Assembly: GCA_017555875.1 (NCBI GenBank)
Contig: JAFZFN010000008.1
Coordinates: forward strand, 1 to 64,000
Length of the DNA: 64,000 bases
DNA from: Bacteroidaceae bacterium
GTDB taxonomy: Bacteria > Bacteroidota > Bacteroidia > Bacteroidales > Bacteroidaceae
Direction of reading: 5' to 3'
Position numbers and translations under genes: made by a program. This document shows positions 34,699 through 44,490 of this stretch, piece after piece (the stretch's first letter is position 1; each line of letters starts with the position of its first letter). Under the pieces are notes generated by a model. That model made no database searches. It had not been told where the DNA came from and saw nothing but the letters and a program-made list of their open reading frames with translations.

Positions 34699-36498
34699 TT
34701 ACTGTCTGTTGGCTCTCTTGCGCTCTATCTCATCGAGGATAATCTTGCGCATACGCATCGACTTGGGTGTCACCTCTACGTACTCGTCCTCCTTGATGTA
34801 CTCGAGTGCCTCCTCGAGTGAGAAGATGATGGGCGGTACGATACGCGCCTTGTCATCAGAGCCACTGGCACGCATGTTGGTGAGCTTCTTGCTCTTGGTA
34901 ACATTGATCACCAAGTCATTGTCGTGCACATGCTCACCTACTACCTGACCGGCATACACCTCATCCTGCGGGTTGATGAAGAACTTGCCACGATCTTGCA
35001 ACTTGTCAATAGCATAAGCAAAGGCCGTACCCGACTCCATGGCTATCATCGAGCCATTGGTGCGACGGTCGATGTCGCCCTTGTAGGGCTCGTAGCCCTT
35101 GAAGCGGTGTGCCATGATGGCTTCACCAGCCGAAGCGGTGAGCACATTGGTGCGCAGACCGATGATGCCGCGTGAGGGGATGTTGAAGGCGATGTTCACA
35201 CGGTCGCCCTGCGTCTCCATTGAGGTGAGCTCACCCTTGCGGCGGGTCACCATATCAATCATCTTGCTTGAATACTCCTCGGGGACGCTGATGGTGAGTT
35301 CCTCGATAGGCTCACACTTCTGTCCGTCGATGGTCTTATAGATTACCTGAGGCTGACCTACCTGCAACTCGTATCCCTCGCGGCGCATGGTCTCGATGAG
35401 CACCGAGAGGTGCAGCACGCCACGGCCAAAGACACTCCACTTGTCGCTCTCCTCATCCTTCACCACACGCAGAGCGAGGTTCTTGTCGAGCTCCTTCATC
35501 AAGCGGTCGTGGATGTGGCGCGAGGTCACAAACTTACCCTCCTTGCCGAAGAAGGGCGAGTCGTTGATGGCAAAGAGCATGCTCATCGTGGGCTCATCAA
35601 TGGCAATAGTTGGCATGGGCTCGGGGTTCTCGGCATCGCACACGGTGTCACCAATCTCGAAGTTCTCCAATCCCACAATAGCGCAGATGTCTCCCGAGCT
35701 TACTGACTCGGTACGCTTGCGACCCAAGCCCTCGAAGGTGTGCAGCTCCTTGATCTTGGCCTTCTCCATCTGTCCACTGCGATGAGCAAGGGTGATGGTC
35801 ATACCCTCGGTGAGTGTACCGCGATGCACGCGGCCCACTGCGATACGTCCCGTATAGGAAGAGAAGTCGAGCGAAGTGATGAGCATCTGTGGTGTACCCT
35901 CCAAACGCTTGGGAGCGGGGATGTGTTCGAGGATGACGTCAAGGAGGTAGTTGATATTGTCGGTCGGGGTCTTCCAGTCGGCACCCATCCAGTTGTTCTT
36001 GGCCGATCCATATACGACAGGGAAGTCGAGCTGCTCCTCGGTGGCCTCAAGGGCAAACATGAGATCGAAGACCATCTCATACACCTCCTCGGGGCGACAG
36101 TTGGGCTTGTCCACCTTGTTGACTACCACTACAGGCTTCAGGCCTATCTGCAAGGCCTTCTGCAACACAAAGCGCGTCTGCGGCATGGGTCCCTCGAAGG
36201 CGTCAACGAGCAAGATACATCCGTCGGCCATGTTGAGCACACGCTCTACCTCACCACCGAAGTCCGAGTGGCCCGGAGTGTCGATGACGTTTATCTTGGT
36301 ACCTTTGTAGTCGATGGATACGTTCTTGGAAAGGATGGTTATTCCTCGCTCACGCTCCAAGTCATTGTTGTCGAGTACCAACTCCCCTCCGTTCTGGTTC
36401 TCACGAAACAGGTTTCCGGCGAGCATCATCTTGTCCACCAAGGTAGTCTTACCATGGTCTACGTGTGCAATAATAGCGATGTTTCTAATGTCTTGCAT
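34699..36498 (-). CDS. typA: Ribosome-associated GTPase TypA/BipA
   Basis: A 599-residue translational GTPase. The P-loop AHVDHGKTT is at residues 11-19, DTPGH and NKVD follow, then EF-G-like domains II, III and V and the family-specific C-terminal domain. Length matches the family. It binds the 70S ribosome and helps assembly and stress adaptation. A possible -7 element TAACTTTG lies at 36577-36584 on the minus strand but without a good upstream box. The downstream lipoprotein gene begins inside a repeat 54 bp after the stop. Confidence 0.96.
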   Translation of the reverse strand: MQDIRNIAIIAHVDHGKTTLVDKMMLAGNLFRENQNGGELVLDNNDLERERGITILSKNVSIDYKGTKINVIDTPGHSDFGGEVERVLNMADGCILLVDAFEGPMPQTRFVLQKALQIGLKPVVVVNKVDKPNCRPEEVYEMVFDLMFALEATEEQLDFPVVYGSAKNNWMGADWKTPTDNINYLLDVILEHIPAPKRLEGTPQMLITSLDFSSYTGRIAVGRVHRGTLTEGMTITLAHRSGQMEKAKIKELHTFEGLGRKRTESVSSGDICAIVGLENFEIGDTVCDAENPEPMPTIAIDEPTMSMLFAINDSPFFGKEGKFVTSRHIHDRLMKELDKNLALRVVKDEESDKWSVFGRGVLHLSVLIETMRREGYELQVGQPQVIYKTIDGQKCEPIEELTISVPEEYSSKMIDMVTRRKGELTSMETQGDRVNIAFNIPSRGIIGLRTNVLTASAGEAIMAHRFKGYEPYKGDIDRRTNGSMIAMESGTAFAYAIDKLQDRGKFFINPQDEVYAGQVVGEHVHDNDLVINVTKSKKLTNMRASGSDDKARIVPPIIFSLEEALEYIKEDEYVEVTPKSMRMRKIILDEIERKRANRQ

Positions 36499-36649
36499 AT
36501 AGGTGTCTGTTCTTATAGTTTTGAGTTTGTAGGTTCATGAGTTTACATATCATAAAGCTACTTGCCTAATCATCTGCAAAGTTAGTGCATTTTTTTGGGT
36601 TAAGATGTCGTCGGCGCGAGAAAATTCGCCAAGTTCCTGTCCTTAGGGA

Positions 36650-38107
36650 CTAAAAGCGACTTTCACGCTCAGCATCGAGGCGGAGCAAGATGGACAGCAA
36701 GATGGTGAATCCCCATAGCGATGAGCCTCCATAGCTGAAGAAAGGCAACGGGATACCTATCACTGGAGCCAACCCTATGACCATGCCCACATTGACAAAC
36801 AGATGGAAAGTGAAGATGCTAGCTACCGAGTAGCCGAAGACTCGGGTAAACTTATTGCTTCCTTGCCGCTCAGCTAGCATGATGATGCGGATGATGAAGA
36901 CGGCGTAAAGGATGAGGATAAAGGCCGATCCCATGAAACCCTGCTCCTCTCCGATGGTACAGAAGATGAAGTCGGTGTGTTGCTCGGGGACATAGTTGAG
37001 CTTGGTCTGTGTACCATTGAGAAAGCCCTTTCCCCATAGTCCACCCGAGCCGATAGCTATCTTCGACTGATTGATGTTGTATCCCACGCCAGTGGGGTCA
37101 TCTTTGATACCCAGTAGCACCAATATGCGCATCTGCTGATGAGGCTTGAGCTTATCGACAAGCATGTTGCATGAGTAATAAAAGCCTATAGACCCCAAAG
37201 CGAAGAGAGCAATGAGCAGATACGATGCATAGCGGGAGAGCACATATAGATATAACAGGTACAGCGCCGTGCACCCACAAAGCACGAGCTGGACGATGCA
37301 GATATCGAACGGCACCACATAGCGGGAGAAGAGCCAAGCAATCAACGTACCGCCAAGGTTGACTCCAGCAATCCACCATGCCCGAGACATACGCTTGCCA
37401 TACACAGCTACCATGAGTGCAGTGAAGAGAGGTATGAGAAGGAATACGACGAACTCGCCCACATTCACGGGCATCGACTCCAACAGCTTCTCACCCTGCC
37501 CTACCCCTATGACAAAGTAGAGCACAGCGCATACACCCACTGCAAGGAGCGAACCTGTCATCCCCTCACGATAGAGTACAAGGAAGAAGGCGAGGTAGAC
37601 GAGTGCTGATCCAGTCTCATTCTGCAACACAATAGTGAGCATGGGCAGGATGATGATGAGGAGCATCTTGGCCACATCGCTACGCTTCTCCATAGAGAAT
37701 CCGTAGGTGCTGAGCAGACGTGCCAGGGCTAGTGCTGTGGCAAACTTGGCAAACTCGGCAGGCTGCAAGTTGAAGGGGCCCAAGTCAATCCACGAGTACG
37801 ACCCATTGATATCCTCTGCCAAGAAGCGCGTGGCAATAAGCAAGACGATAAATGCCGCATAGAGCGGATAGGCCATCATCTCATAGTATTTCTTTTCTAT
37901 ATTGAGGAGCACCAGAGCAAGCACCACACCACAACACACCCAAACCAGCTGCTTGCCGGTGAAGGTGGAGAAGCTAAAGAAGTCGTGCTCGCCAAAGTTG
38001 TACGTAGCACCGCATATGCTCAGCCAGCCGAACGTGACTAGCACAAAGTAGAGGATGATGGTGACCCAATCTATAGACCTCCAAAGATTAACGTTCCTGA
38101 TTGCCAT
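36650..38107 (-). CDS. rodA: Peptidoglycan glycosyltransferase RodA
   Basis: A 485-residue SEDS-family polytopic membrane protein with about ten transmembrane segments, longer than the roughly 370 residues of E. coli RodA, as is normal in Bacteroidetes. Conserved SEDS stretches are visible (QNETGSALVY near 165 and GLAPVIGIPLPFFSYGGSS near the end). It polymerises lipid II for side-wall growth with its PBP2 partner. Its start overlaps the PBP2 gene by 20 bp, so the two are translationally coupled. Confidence 0.95.
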   Translation of the reverse strand: MAIRNVNLWRSIDWVTIILYFVLVTFGWLSICGATYNFGEHDFFSFSTFTGKQLVWVCCGVVLALVLLNIEKKYYEMMAYPLYAAFIVLLIATRFLAEDINGSYSWIDLGPFNLQPAEFAKFATALALARLLSTYGFSMEKRSDVAKMLLIIILPMLTIVLQNETGSALVYLAFFLVLYREGMTGSLLAVGVCAVLYFVIGVGQGEKLLESMPVNVGEFVVFLLIPLFTALMVAVYGKRMSRAWWIAGVNLGGTLIAWLFSRYVVPFDICIVQLVLCGCTALYLLYLYVLSRYASYLLIALFALGSIGFYYSCNMLVDKLKPHQQMRILVLLGIKDDPTGVGYNINQSKIAIGSGGLWGKGFLNGTQTKLNYVPEQHTDFIFCTIGEEQGFMGSAFILILYAVFIIRIIMLAERQGSNKFTRVFGYSVASIFTFHLFVNVGMVIGLAPVIGIPLPFFSYGGSSLWGFTILLSILLRLDAERESRF

Positions 38108-39935
38108 AGTCTATCTTTCGGTTCTGTATTGTCTGTGCTTTCTTCTGACTCTCCTCGCTGAGTGCCCCTGTGAGATATTGCTCCATAATGAGCGCTCCGA
38201 TGGGCACACCAAAGACAGCTCCAAATCCACCATTCTCGACATATACGGCCACGGCTATCTTGGGATCGTTCATTGGTGCAAATCCCATGAATGCCGAGTG
38301 GTCCTTACCGCGGTTTTGCGCCGTACCCGTCTTGCCACAGACCTCGATGCCTGGCAGATTGGCACCTACACAGGTGCCGTTGAGTACGGCTTCGCGCATA
38401 CCTTGCACTACGGTTTCGTAATGCCTTGCATCTACCATCGTATGCTTTGGTGTAGTATAGAGGCTATCAATGGGCTCTCCCTCGATCCCTTTGACGATGT
38501 GTGGAGTGATGTAGTATCCTCGGTTAGCGATAGTGGCTCCCAGATTGGCTATCTGAAGGGGAGTCAGCGTGACCTCACCTTGCCCGATAGAGATCGAGAT
38601 GATGGTGAGCCCATTCCAGTGCTTGTTGTACCACTTGTCATAGAAGGCGGCATTGGGGATAAATCCTCGCGCCTCTCCTGGGAGGTCTATACCTAAGCGG
38701 TATCCGAATCCCATGGCCACCATGTGGTCTTTCCATCGGGTGAGGGCCTCTTGAGGAGACTTATACCTTTCTGATCCAATCATGCGATAGAGTCCCCAGC
38801 AGTAGTAACTGTTACACGACGTAGCCAGCGAGGGTACCAGGGCAATGGGCGAGCCATGAACGTGACACCCCACATGGAGTCCTCGGTGTCTGAACCCGAG
38901 TGCGCAGGGAAACTGTGTCTCGGGTGTGATGATGCCCTCATGCAGGTAGGTGAGTGCCTGTGTGGTCTTGAAGGTCGACCCAGGGGGATAGGTGCCCATG
39001 ATGGTGCGGTTGAGCAGAGGCTTCTGCTTGTCTTGTGAGAGCAAATGATGGTTTTCTCCGCGCTTGCGTCCCACCAGCATCTGTGGGTCAAAGGTCGGCG
39101 ACGATGCCATGCACAGCACCTCTCCTGTCGATGGTTCTATTGCCACCACACTGCCAATCTTATTCTCGAGCAACCTCTCGGCTAGTGCCTGAAGCTCTAC
39201 ATCGATGCTCAGCGTAAGGTTCTTGCCCGGGACGGGAGGTACATCTTTCTGTCCGTCCAGGTAGCTTCCCTTGACACGACCATAAGCATCACGCAGCAAC
39301 ACTTCAGTACCTTTCTCTCCTCGCAACTGCTTCTCATAGTAGCTCTCGATACCTTGCTTGCCGATGTAGTCGCCTCGTCTGTAGTAATCGTCCTTGGCCA
39401 TATCGTTCTTCGACACTTCACCCAAATCTCCGAAGAGGTGTCCTGCCACGGGATAGGTATAGTGCCGTATGGTGCGGCGCTGTATAGAGAAGCCTTGGAA
39501 ACGATATAGCTGTTCCTGAAACATGGCAAACTCCTCAGCCGTGAGTTGTCCGAGGAAGAGTTGGTCGGTATAGGCAGAATAGCCGGGGTTGAGGCGCCGG
39601 TTCTTGACATCGCTCATGCGCTTGTCAAAAAACTCTCTCGTGATACCCAGCGCCTGACAGAAGGCGAGGGTGTCAAGCTCCTTGACATTGCGCATGCACA
39701 CCATCACATCGTAGGCTGGCTGATTCGACACGAGTAGCTTCCCGTTGCGGTCGTGCATGACTCCTCGCGAGGGGTATATGGTCTTTTCGAGAAAGGCATT
39801 GCTCTCGGCATGCTGCTTATACTCATCGTTGACAATCTGCAAGCTACATAGGCGACCTATGAAGACCACGACGATGGCAAGCACGATGCCTACAATCACA
39901 AACTTACGGTTCTCGTAGCGGTAATCGTTGTTCAT
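38088..39935 (-). CDS. mrdA: Penicillin-binding protein 2 (elongasome transpeptidase)
   Basis: A 615-residue class B PBP. One N-terminal membrane helix (about 12-30), a pedestal domain, then the transpeptidase domain with the active-site STFK near residue 320, SCN near 370 and KTGTAQ near 535. It cross-links nascent peptidoglycan and pairs with RodA, whose gene overlaps its 3' end. Upstream is mreD, separated by a 136-bp spacer that holds a word-repeat element. Confidence 0.95.
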   Translation of the reverse strand: MNNDYRYENRKFVIVGIVLAIVVVFIGRLCSLQIVNDEYKQHAESNAFLEKTIYPSRGVMHDRNGKLLVSNQPAYDVMVCMRNVKELDTLAFCQALGITREFFDKRMSDVKNRRLNPGYSAYTDQLFLGQLTAEEFAMFQEQLYRFQGFSIQRRTIRHYTYPVAGHLFGDLGEVSKNDMAKDDYYRRGDYIGKQGIESYYEKQLRGEKGTEVLLRDAYGRVKGSYLDGQKDVPPVPGKNLTLSIDVELQALAERLLENKIGSVVAIEPSTGEVLCMASSPTFDPQMLVGRKRGENHHLLSQDKQKPLLNRTIMGTYPPGSTFKTTQALTYLHEGIITPETQFPCALGFRHRGLHVGCHVHGSPIALVPSLATSCNSYYCWGLYRMIGSERYKSPQEALTRWKDHMVAMGFGYRLGIDLPGEARGFIPNAAFYDKWYNKHWNGLTIISISIGQGEVTLTPLQIANLGATIANRGYYITPHIVKGIEGEPIDSLYTTPKHTMVDARHYETVVQGMREAVLNGTCVGANLPGIEVCGKTGTAQNRGKDHSAFMGFAPMNDPKIAVAVYVENGGFGAVFGVPIGALIMEQYLTGALSEESQKKAQTIQNRKIDYGNQER

Positions 39936-39945
39936 CTTTGGGATT

Positions 39946-40071
39946 TACAATTTAGCAACTTACTATTTACAATTCTTTTATTTGACAATTTATAGCAAAC
40001 GGATAAGTCATATGACCAGCAGACTGGGAGAACAAATAGTAAATTGTAGATTGTCAAATAGTAAATGATTA
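39946..40071. repeat. Word-repeat element in the mreD-mrdA spacer
   Basis: TTTACAATT and TTTGACAATT words recur at 39943-39995, and their reverse complements at 40034-40064, flanking a GC-richer core (about 40000-40030). The RNA can fold into a long imperfect hairpin. It fills the entire spacer. Confidence 0.65.
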
Positions 40072-40572
40072 TTATCTTTTATGGCGAACATACTCGATGG
40101 CCATCACCAGCGTCATGGTGAGCGCAGTGCTACAGATGATGCGCATTGCCAGATGTCCGATGTTTGCCCATGAGAACGCTTCGAGCAGGAAAAGTGCTGT
40201 GTGGTGTACCCACACCGCCACGAGGGCATAGCGCACGAACCCCCATAGTCCCAAGGTGTAGATGCCTGGCTCGAAGTTTTCATATTCGTCACGCGGAGAG
40301 AACAATCGCAGCAGGCTGGGACGCATGAAAGCTACGAGCACCGAGGCACCAGCGTTGACGCCCAGTGTATTGCTGAAGATGTCGACAACCAATCCGATCA
40401 GGAAGGCCAGCACCATCAGCGCATTGTGGTCGATATCCCTATCCAGTGCCAAGAGGAAATATACATAGACGAAGGGTGTGGCCAAGCCGAAAAGGCACAC
40501 GTTGTTGAGCATCAGCACTTGCACCAATACGAGTCCTACAAACCATGCTATGCGTGTGAGCAACTGTTCCAT
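40072..40572 (-). CDS. mreD: Rod shape-determining protein MreD
   Basis: A 166-residue membrane protein with five or six hydrophobic segments, the normal size. It belongs to the elongasome scaffold with MreB, MreC, RodA and PBP2. MreD is poorly conserved, so the call rests on size, topology and position directly after mreC, one base apart. Confidence 0.88.
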   Translation of the reverse strand: MEQLLTRIAWFVGLVLVQVLMLNNVCLFGLATPFVYVYFLLALDRDIDHNALMVLAFLIGLVVDIFSNTLGVNAGASVLVAFMRPSLLRLFSPRDEYENFEPGIYTLGLWGFVRYALVAVWVHHTALFLLEAFSWANIGHLAMRIICSTALTMTLVMAIEYVRHKR

Positions 40573-40573
40573 A

Positions 40574-41434
40574 TCACTTCTTCTTTTTCTTCGGATTCAA
40601 CGCCTCTTTCAGTTGCGCCAGCTCATCAGCATCCATCTTGCTCACTACAAAGGCATGCTCCAGCTTGGCAAACGAAGTACTCAGCTTCACCTCCAACGTC
40701 ATGTACAGCCCATCCGTCGAGGGGGCCGCCTGCTCCACCGTCCCCACCATCACTCCCTCGGGGAAGTACGACGAGTTGCCACTAGTCACGATGGTGTCGC
40801 CCAGCGCCACCTCGGTGTAGCGCGGGAGGTCATGCAACGTGGCATAGCGTGGGTCCCTGCCATGCCATTGGAGGATGCCTATGTCCTTGCTTCCCGCTAC
40901 CTTGCAGCTGATGTAGCTGTCGCTATGGAGCAGGGGCATCACCAGTGCATAATGGTCCGTGCACATGTACACAGTACCCACCACGCCATCGGTTCCCATG
41001 ACACCCATGCCTGGTTCCACTCCATCGGCTGTACCGCAGTCGAGGGTATAGTAGTTGTCGAGTTTGTTGACTGACTTGTCGATGACCTGTGCATTCGTGA
41101 TGCGGTATCCCGCACGATGAACTCGCTTGATGGCCTCGGCCTCGATGAGGCTATCGGACAACAGCCTTGTCGTGATCATCTCCAGCTCGGCCACGCGCTG
41201 CATGAGCTGTGCATTGTGCTCTGCTAAGACGCGGTTCTTCTCGGCCAGCCCGAAGTAGGTTGTCACCCTGTCCCGTCCCTTGAGCAGGCGTGCCGTCGCC
41301 TCACCTGCCGTGGACAAGTACACGCTGCTCTGATAGCTGTTGTAGGAGAACAACAACACGCAGCAGACAATCTCCAACACGATGAAGACTATCCAATGCA
41401 AGTGCTTGTAGAGAAATTGTAGGATGGAGTTCAC
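40574..41434 (-). CDS. mreC: Rod shape-determining protein MreC
   Basis: A 286-residue periplasmic elongasome scaffold with one N-terminal membrane helix (about 10-30), a coiled coil (about 55-90) and a double beta-barrel domain. It ends in a Lys-rich tail. I start it at GTG 41434, giving MNSILQFLYKHLHW as in related MreC. An upstream ATG at 41497 would add 21 residues translated from the repeat element and is unlikely. The mreB stop is 117 bp upstream across that repeat. Confidence 0.9.
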   Translation of the reverse strand: MNSILQFLYKHLHWIVFIVLEIVCCVLLFSYNSYQSSVYLSTAGEATARLLKGRDRVTTYFGLAEKNRVLAEHNAQLMQRVAELEMITTRLLSDSLIEAEAIKRVHRAGYRITNAQVIDKSVNKLDNYYTLDCGTADGVEPGMGVMGTDGVVGTVYMCTDHYALVMPLLHSDSYISCKVAGSKDIGILQWHGRDPRYATLHDLPRYTEVALGDTIVTSGNSSYFPEGVMVGTVEQAAPSTDGLYMTLEVKLSTSFAKLEHAFVVSKMDADELAQLKEALNPKKKKK

Positions 41435-41452
41435 TTCAATAATCAAGAGTAA

Positions 41453-41547
41453 AGAATTAGGAATTAGGAATTGACAAACGGAATTATCTACATACAATCG
41501 GCAACGCCGACAAACAACTCCTAATTCCTAACTCCTAATTCCTAATT
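41453..41547. repeat. Word-repeat element with inverted CCTAATT arms in the mreB-mreC spacer
   Basis: GAATTAGGAATTAGGAATT (about 41454-41472) is complementary to the CTCCTAATTCCTAACTCCT run at 41519-41547. The core carries its own small hairpin (CGGC-AAC-GCCG near 41500). The same word occurs at 5916-5946. Confidence 0.8.
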
Positions 41548-41551
41548 AAAC

Positions 41552-42574
41552 TTATCGCATCAAGAACGAGAACTTGTCCACATTCTTCAGTGCGATACCC
41601 GTACCACGAGCTACGCAGTGCAAGGGGTCTTCGGCCACGTGGAAGGGGATGTTGATCTTGTCCTGCAAGCGCTTGGCCAATCCACGGAGCAATGCACCGC
41701 CACCAGCGAGGTAGATACCATTGTGGATGATGTCTGCGTAGATTTCGGGCGGCGTGTTCTCAAGAGCGTCGAGCACAGCGGTCTCGATGCGAGCGATAGA
41801 CTTGTCCAGGCAGTGTGCGATCTCCTGATAACACACGGGGACAGCCATGGGGAGTGCCGTGATCTTGTTGGGGCCATGCACGATGTACTCCTCGGGAGCC
41901 TCATCGCCGAGGTCGGTCAAGGCTGAACCTACGTGTATCTTGATACGCTCGGCCATGCGCTCACTGACCTTGAGGTTGTGCTGACGGCTCATATACTCTT
42001 GGATGTCCGACGTGAAATCATCGCCAGCCACACGGATGGAGCTGTTCTTGACGATACCTCCGAGCGATATCACGGCAATCTCGGTAGATCCTCCACCTAT
42101 GTCGACCACCATGTTGCCCTCGGGAGCCTCTACGTCGAGCCCTATACCCACGGCTGCGGCCATAGGTTCATATATCAGATACACATCGCGTCCGCCTGCA
42201 TGCTCGGCCGAGTCGCGTACGGCACGCAGCTCCACCTCGGTACTGCCCGAGGGTACGCCGATGACCATGCGTAGTGTGGGGGTGAAGAGTCGAGCACGTG
42301 TGTTGACCATCTTGATGAGTCCGCGCATCATCTGCTCGCAGGCATTAAAGTCTGCAATCACACCATCGCGCAGGGGGCGTATGGTCTTGATGTTCTCGTT
42401 TTCCTTCTCGTACATCAGTTTGGCACGTCCGCCCACAGCCACCATCTTGTCGGTGCGGCGGTCGAGTGCCACCACGGAGGGCTCATCGACCACGATCTTG
42501 CCATTCTGCAAGATGATGGTATTGGCCGTACCGAGGTCCATCGCTATTTCTTGTTGAAAGGAGAAAAGTCCCAT
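41552..42574 (-). CDS. mreB: Rod shape-determining actin homologue MreB
   Basis: A 340-residue actin-fold ATPase. Phosphate 1 (DLGTANT near residue 13), connect 1, phosphate 2 (DIGGGSTE near 165) and the adenosine motif (GGGALLRGL near 291) are all present. Its filaments guide side-wall synthesis. It is first of the mre genes, 110 bp after purH, with a word-repeat element in that gap. I see no promoter there, so transcription from the purH promoter is possible. Confidence 0.97.
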   Translation of the reverse strand: MGLFSFQQEIAMDLGTANTIILQNGKIVVDEPSVVALDRRTDKMVAVGGRAKLMYEKENENIKTIRPLRDGVIADFNACEQMMRGLIKMVNTRARLFTPTLRMVIGVPSGSTEVELRAVRDSAEHAGGRDVYLIYEPMAAAVGIGLDVEAPEGNMVVDIGGGSTEIAVISLGGIVKNSSIRVAGDDFTSDIQEYMSRQHNLKVSERMAERIKIHVGSALTDLGDEAPEEYIVHGPNKITALPMAVPVCYQEIAHCLDKSIARIETAVLDALENTPPEIYADIIHNGIYLAGGGALLRGLAKRLQDKINIPFHVAEDPLHCVARGTGIALKNVDKFSFLMR

Positions 42575-42581
42575 GTCAAAT

Positions 42582-42686
42582 AATTATGAATTTTGAATTT
42601 TGAATTCTGAATTCTGATTCACCCCCTCTATGCAGAACACTCATTGAAGAGGAGAATTCAAAATTCAGAATTCAGAATTTATGATT
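42582..42686. repeat. Word-repeat element with inverted GAATTCT/GAATTTT arms in the purH-mreB spacer
   Basis: The left arm (42582-42619) and right arm (42650-42686) are about 85% reverse-complementary, each built of TGAATTCT or TGAATTTT words, around a 30-bp GC-richer core. The right arm reaches the purH stop codon; the left arm ends 7 bp from the mreB ATG. Confidence 0.85.
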
Positions 42687-44208
42687 AGTGTTTGAAGTGA
42701 CGGAAACCAGTGATTACCATAGCCACATCGTGATTGTTGCAGTACTCTACAGACTCAGCGTCACGTACTGAACCACCAGGATGGATAACAGCAGTAACGC
42801 CTGCCTCGTGAGCGATTTCCACGCAGTCGGGGAAGGGGAAGAAGGCATCGCTGGCCATCACTGCACCCTGAAGGTCGAAGCCGAAGCCCTGAGCCTTCTC
42901 GATAGCGTGCTTCAACGCATCCACACGTGAGGTCTGACCCACACCGCTGGCGAGCAGCTGCTTGTTCTTAGCCAATACGATAGCGTTGCTCTTGCTGTTC
43001 TTCACAATCTTGTTGGCAAAGAGCATATCCTCGATCTCCTCGGCAGTAGCCACCTTGTTGGTCACAGGCTTGCAGTCCTCGGGAGTCTCGGTCTTGAGGT
43101 CGCGATCCTGTACGAGTACGCCGTTCAATACTGAACGATACTGCTGGCGGGGCATCTCAGTCTCCTTGCGAACGAGGATGATGCGGTTCTTCTTTTGAGT
43201 GAGAATCTCAAGAGCGTTCACATCATAATCAGGAGCAATGATTACCTCAAAGAAAATCTTATTGATCTCCTCAGCAGTTTCCTTATCGATAGCACGATTG
43301 GTAATGAGCACACCACCGAAAGCTGATACGGGGTCGCCAGCCAAAGCGTCGGTCCAAGCAGCGAGCAAGGTGTCGCGTGAAGCAAGGCCACAAGCGTTGT
43401 TGTGCTTGAGGATAGCAAAGGTGGTCTCGTCAAACTCATCGATGAGGTCTACAGCTGCATTGATGTCAAGCAAGTTGTTGTATGAGATCTCCTTACCATG
43501 AATCTGGTCGAACATTGCCTCGAAGTTTCCATAGAAATAACCCTTCTGGTGGGGGTTCTCACCATAGCGGAGAGCCTTGGGATGATTTACTGCCTTACGG
43601 AACATTGAGCCATTGTCGCCATCGAAGTAGTTGAAGATAGCTGAATCGTATGATGATGATACGGCGAAAGCTTCCTTGGCAAACCATACGCGTTCCTCGA
43701 GTGTGGTCTGAGCACCCTTAGAACGGAGAATGTCGGCAAGAGGTGCATACTGATCCTTGCTAGCCACGATAACCACATCCTTGTGGTTCTTTGCAGCTGC
43801 GCGGATAAGTGAGATGCCACCTATATCGATCTTCTCGATGATAGCTTCGTGTGAAGCGCCTGAAGCCACAGTAGCCTCGAAGGGGTAGAGGTCTACGATC
43901 ACGAGGTCAATCTCGGGAATCTCATAATTCACCATCTGCACCTGGTCGCTCTCGAGCTCACGACGGCCGAGGATACCACCAAATACCTTGGGGTGAAGTG
44001 TCTTCACACGGCCACCAAGAATTGAAGGATAACCTGTCAAATCTTCTACACGCAGACAAGGAACTCCCAATGATTCAATGAATTCTTGAGTACCTCCAGT
44101 AGAAAGCAACTGTACGCCCTCCTTATGGAGCGTGGTGATAATCTCGTCCAATCCGTCCTTGTGAAATACCGACACAAGGGCAGTCTTCATACGTTTGTTG
44201 TCTGACAT
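42685..44208 (-). CDS. purH: Bifunctional AICAR transformylase/IMP cyclohydrolase
   Basis: A 507-residue enzyme for the last two steps of IMP synthesis: formyl transfer from 10-formyl-tetrahydrofolate to AICAR, then ring closure. The IMP cyclohydrolase domain is N-terminal (about 1-190), the transformylase C-terminal with KHNNACG near 265. Length is standard. It has a consensus promoter at 44256-44287 with about 40 nt of leader. It precedes mreB, an order common in Bacteroidetes. Confidence 0.96.
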   Translation of the reverse strand: MSDNKRMKTALVSVFHKDGLDEIITTLHKEGVQLLSTGGTQEFIESLGVPCLRVEDLTGYPSILGGRVKTLHPKVFGGILGRRELESDQVQMVNYEIPEIDLVIVDLYPFEATVASGASHEAIIEKIDIGGISLIRAAAKNHKDVVIVASKDQYAPLADILRSKGAQTTLEERVWFAKEAFAVSSSYDSAIFNYFDGDNGSMFRKAVNHPKALRYGENPHQKGYFYGNFEAMFDQIHGKEISYNNLLDINAAVDLIDEFDETTFAILKHNNACGLASRDTLLAAWTDALAGDPVSAFGGVLITNRAIDKETAEEINKIFFEVIIAPDYDVNALEILTQKKNRIILVRKETEMPRQQYRSVLNGVLVQDRDLKTETPEDCKPVTNKVATAEEIEDMLFANKIVKNSKSNAIVLAKNKQLLASGVGQTSRVDALKHAIEKAQGFGFDLQGAVMASDAFFPFPDCVEIAHEAGVTAVIHPGGSVRDAESVEYCNNHDVAMVITGFRHFKH

Positions 44209-44255
44209 TATGTTCTGTTTTTTAGTTATTACTCTAGTTTACACTTTTAAGTGTG

Positions 44256-44287
44256 CAAAATTAGTGCAAACCGAACGAAATGTCAAA
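44256..44287 (-). promoter_or_regulatory. Promoter of purH (and possibly the mre genes)
   Basis: Minus strand: TTTG at 44287-44284, a 20-nt spacer, TAATTTTG at 44263-44256. The spacer is close to that of the pnp promoter. I see no PurR-like or riboswitch structure in the short leader. Confidence 0.85.
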
Positions 44288-44428
44288 TAAATTTGAACAT
44301 TTCTGAGGTGCCGCCTAATTAAAAGCTGCGAGCAGATTAAAGATAGTGTTTTTTCTTGGTTTATCGAAGGTATTGCCGATTTATTTATAGGCAAAAGCAT
44401 CATAAAAAAACCGTTAAGCAGAGAACAT

Positions 44429-44459
44429 TTTGTACACTCATCATCATTCACTATCTTTG
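44429..44459 (+). promoter_or_regulatory. Promoter of the HEAT-repeat gene
   Basis: TTTG at 44429-44432, a 19-nt spacer, TATCTTTG at 44452-44459. Transcription would start about 25 nt before ATG 44491, supporting that start over the longer open frame. Confidence 0.8.
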
Positions 44460-44490
44460 TCGTGAGAAAACCCAAAGTAAGAGTACAGCT

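Noticed and set aside
41435-41497. 21-residue N-terminal extension of MreC
   Set aside because: The codons come from the AATTAGG word repeat; GTG 41434 gives the normal MreC start.
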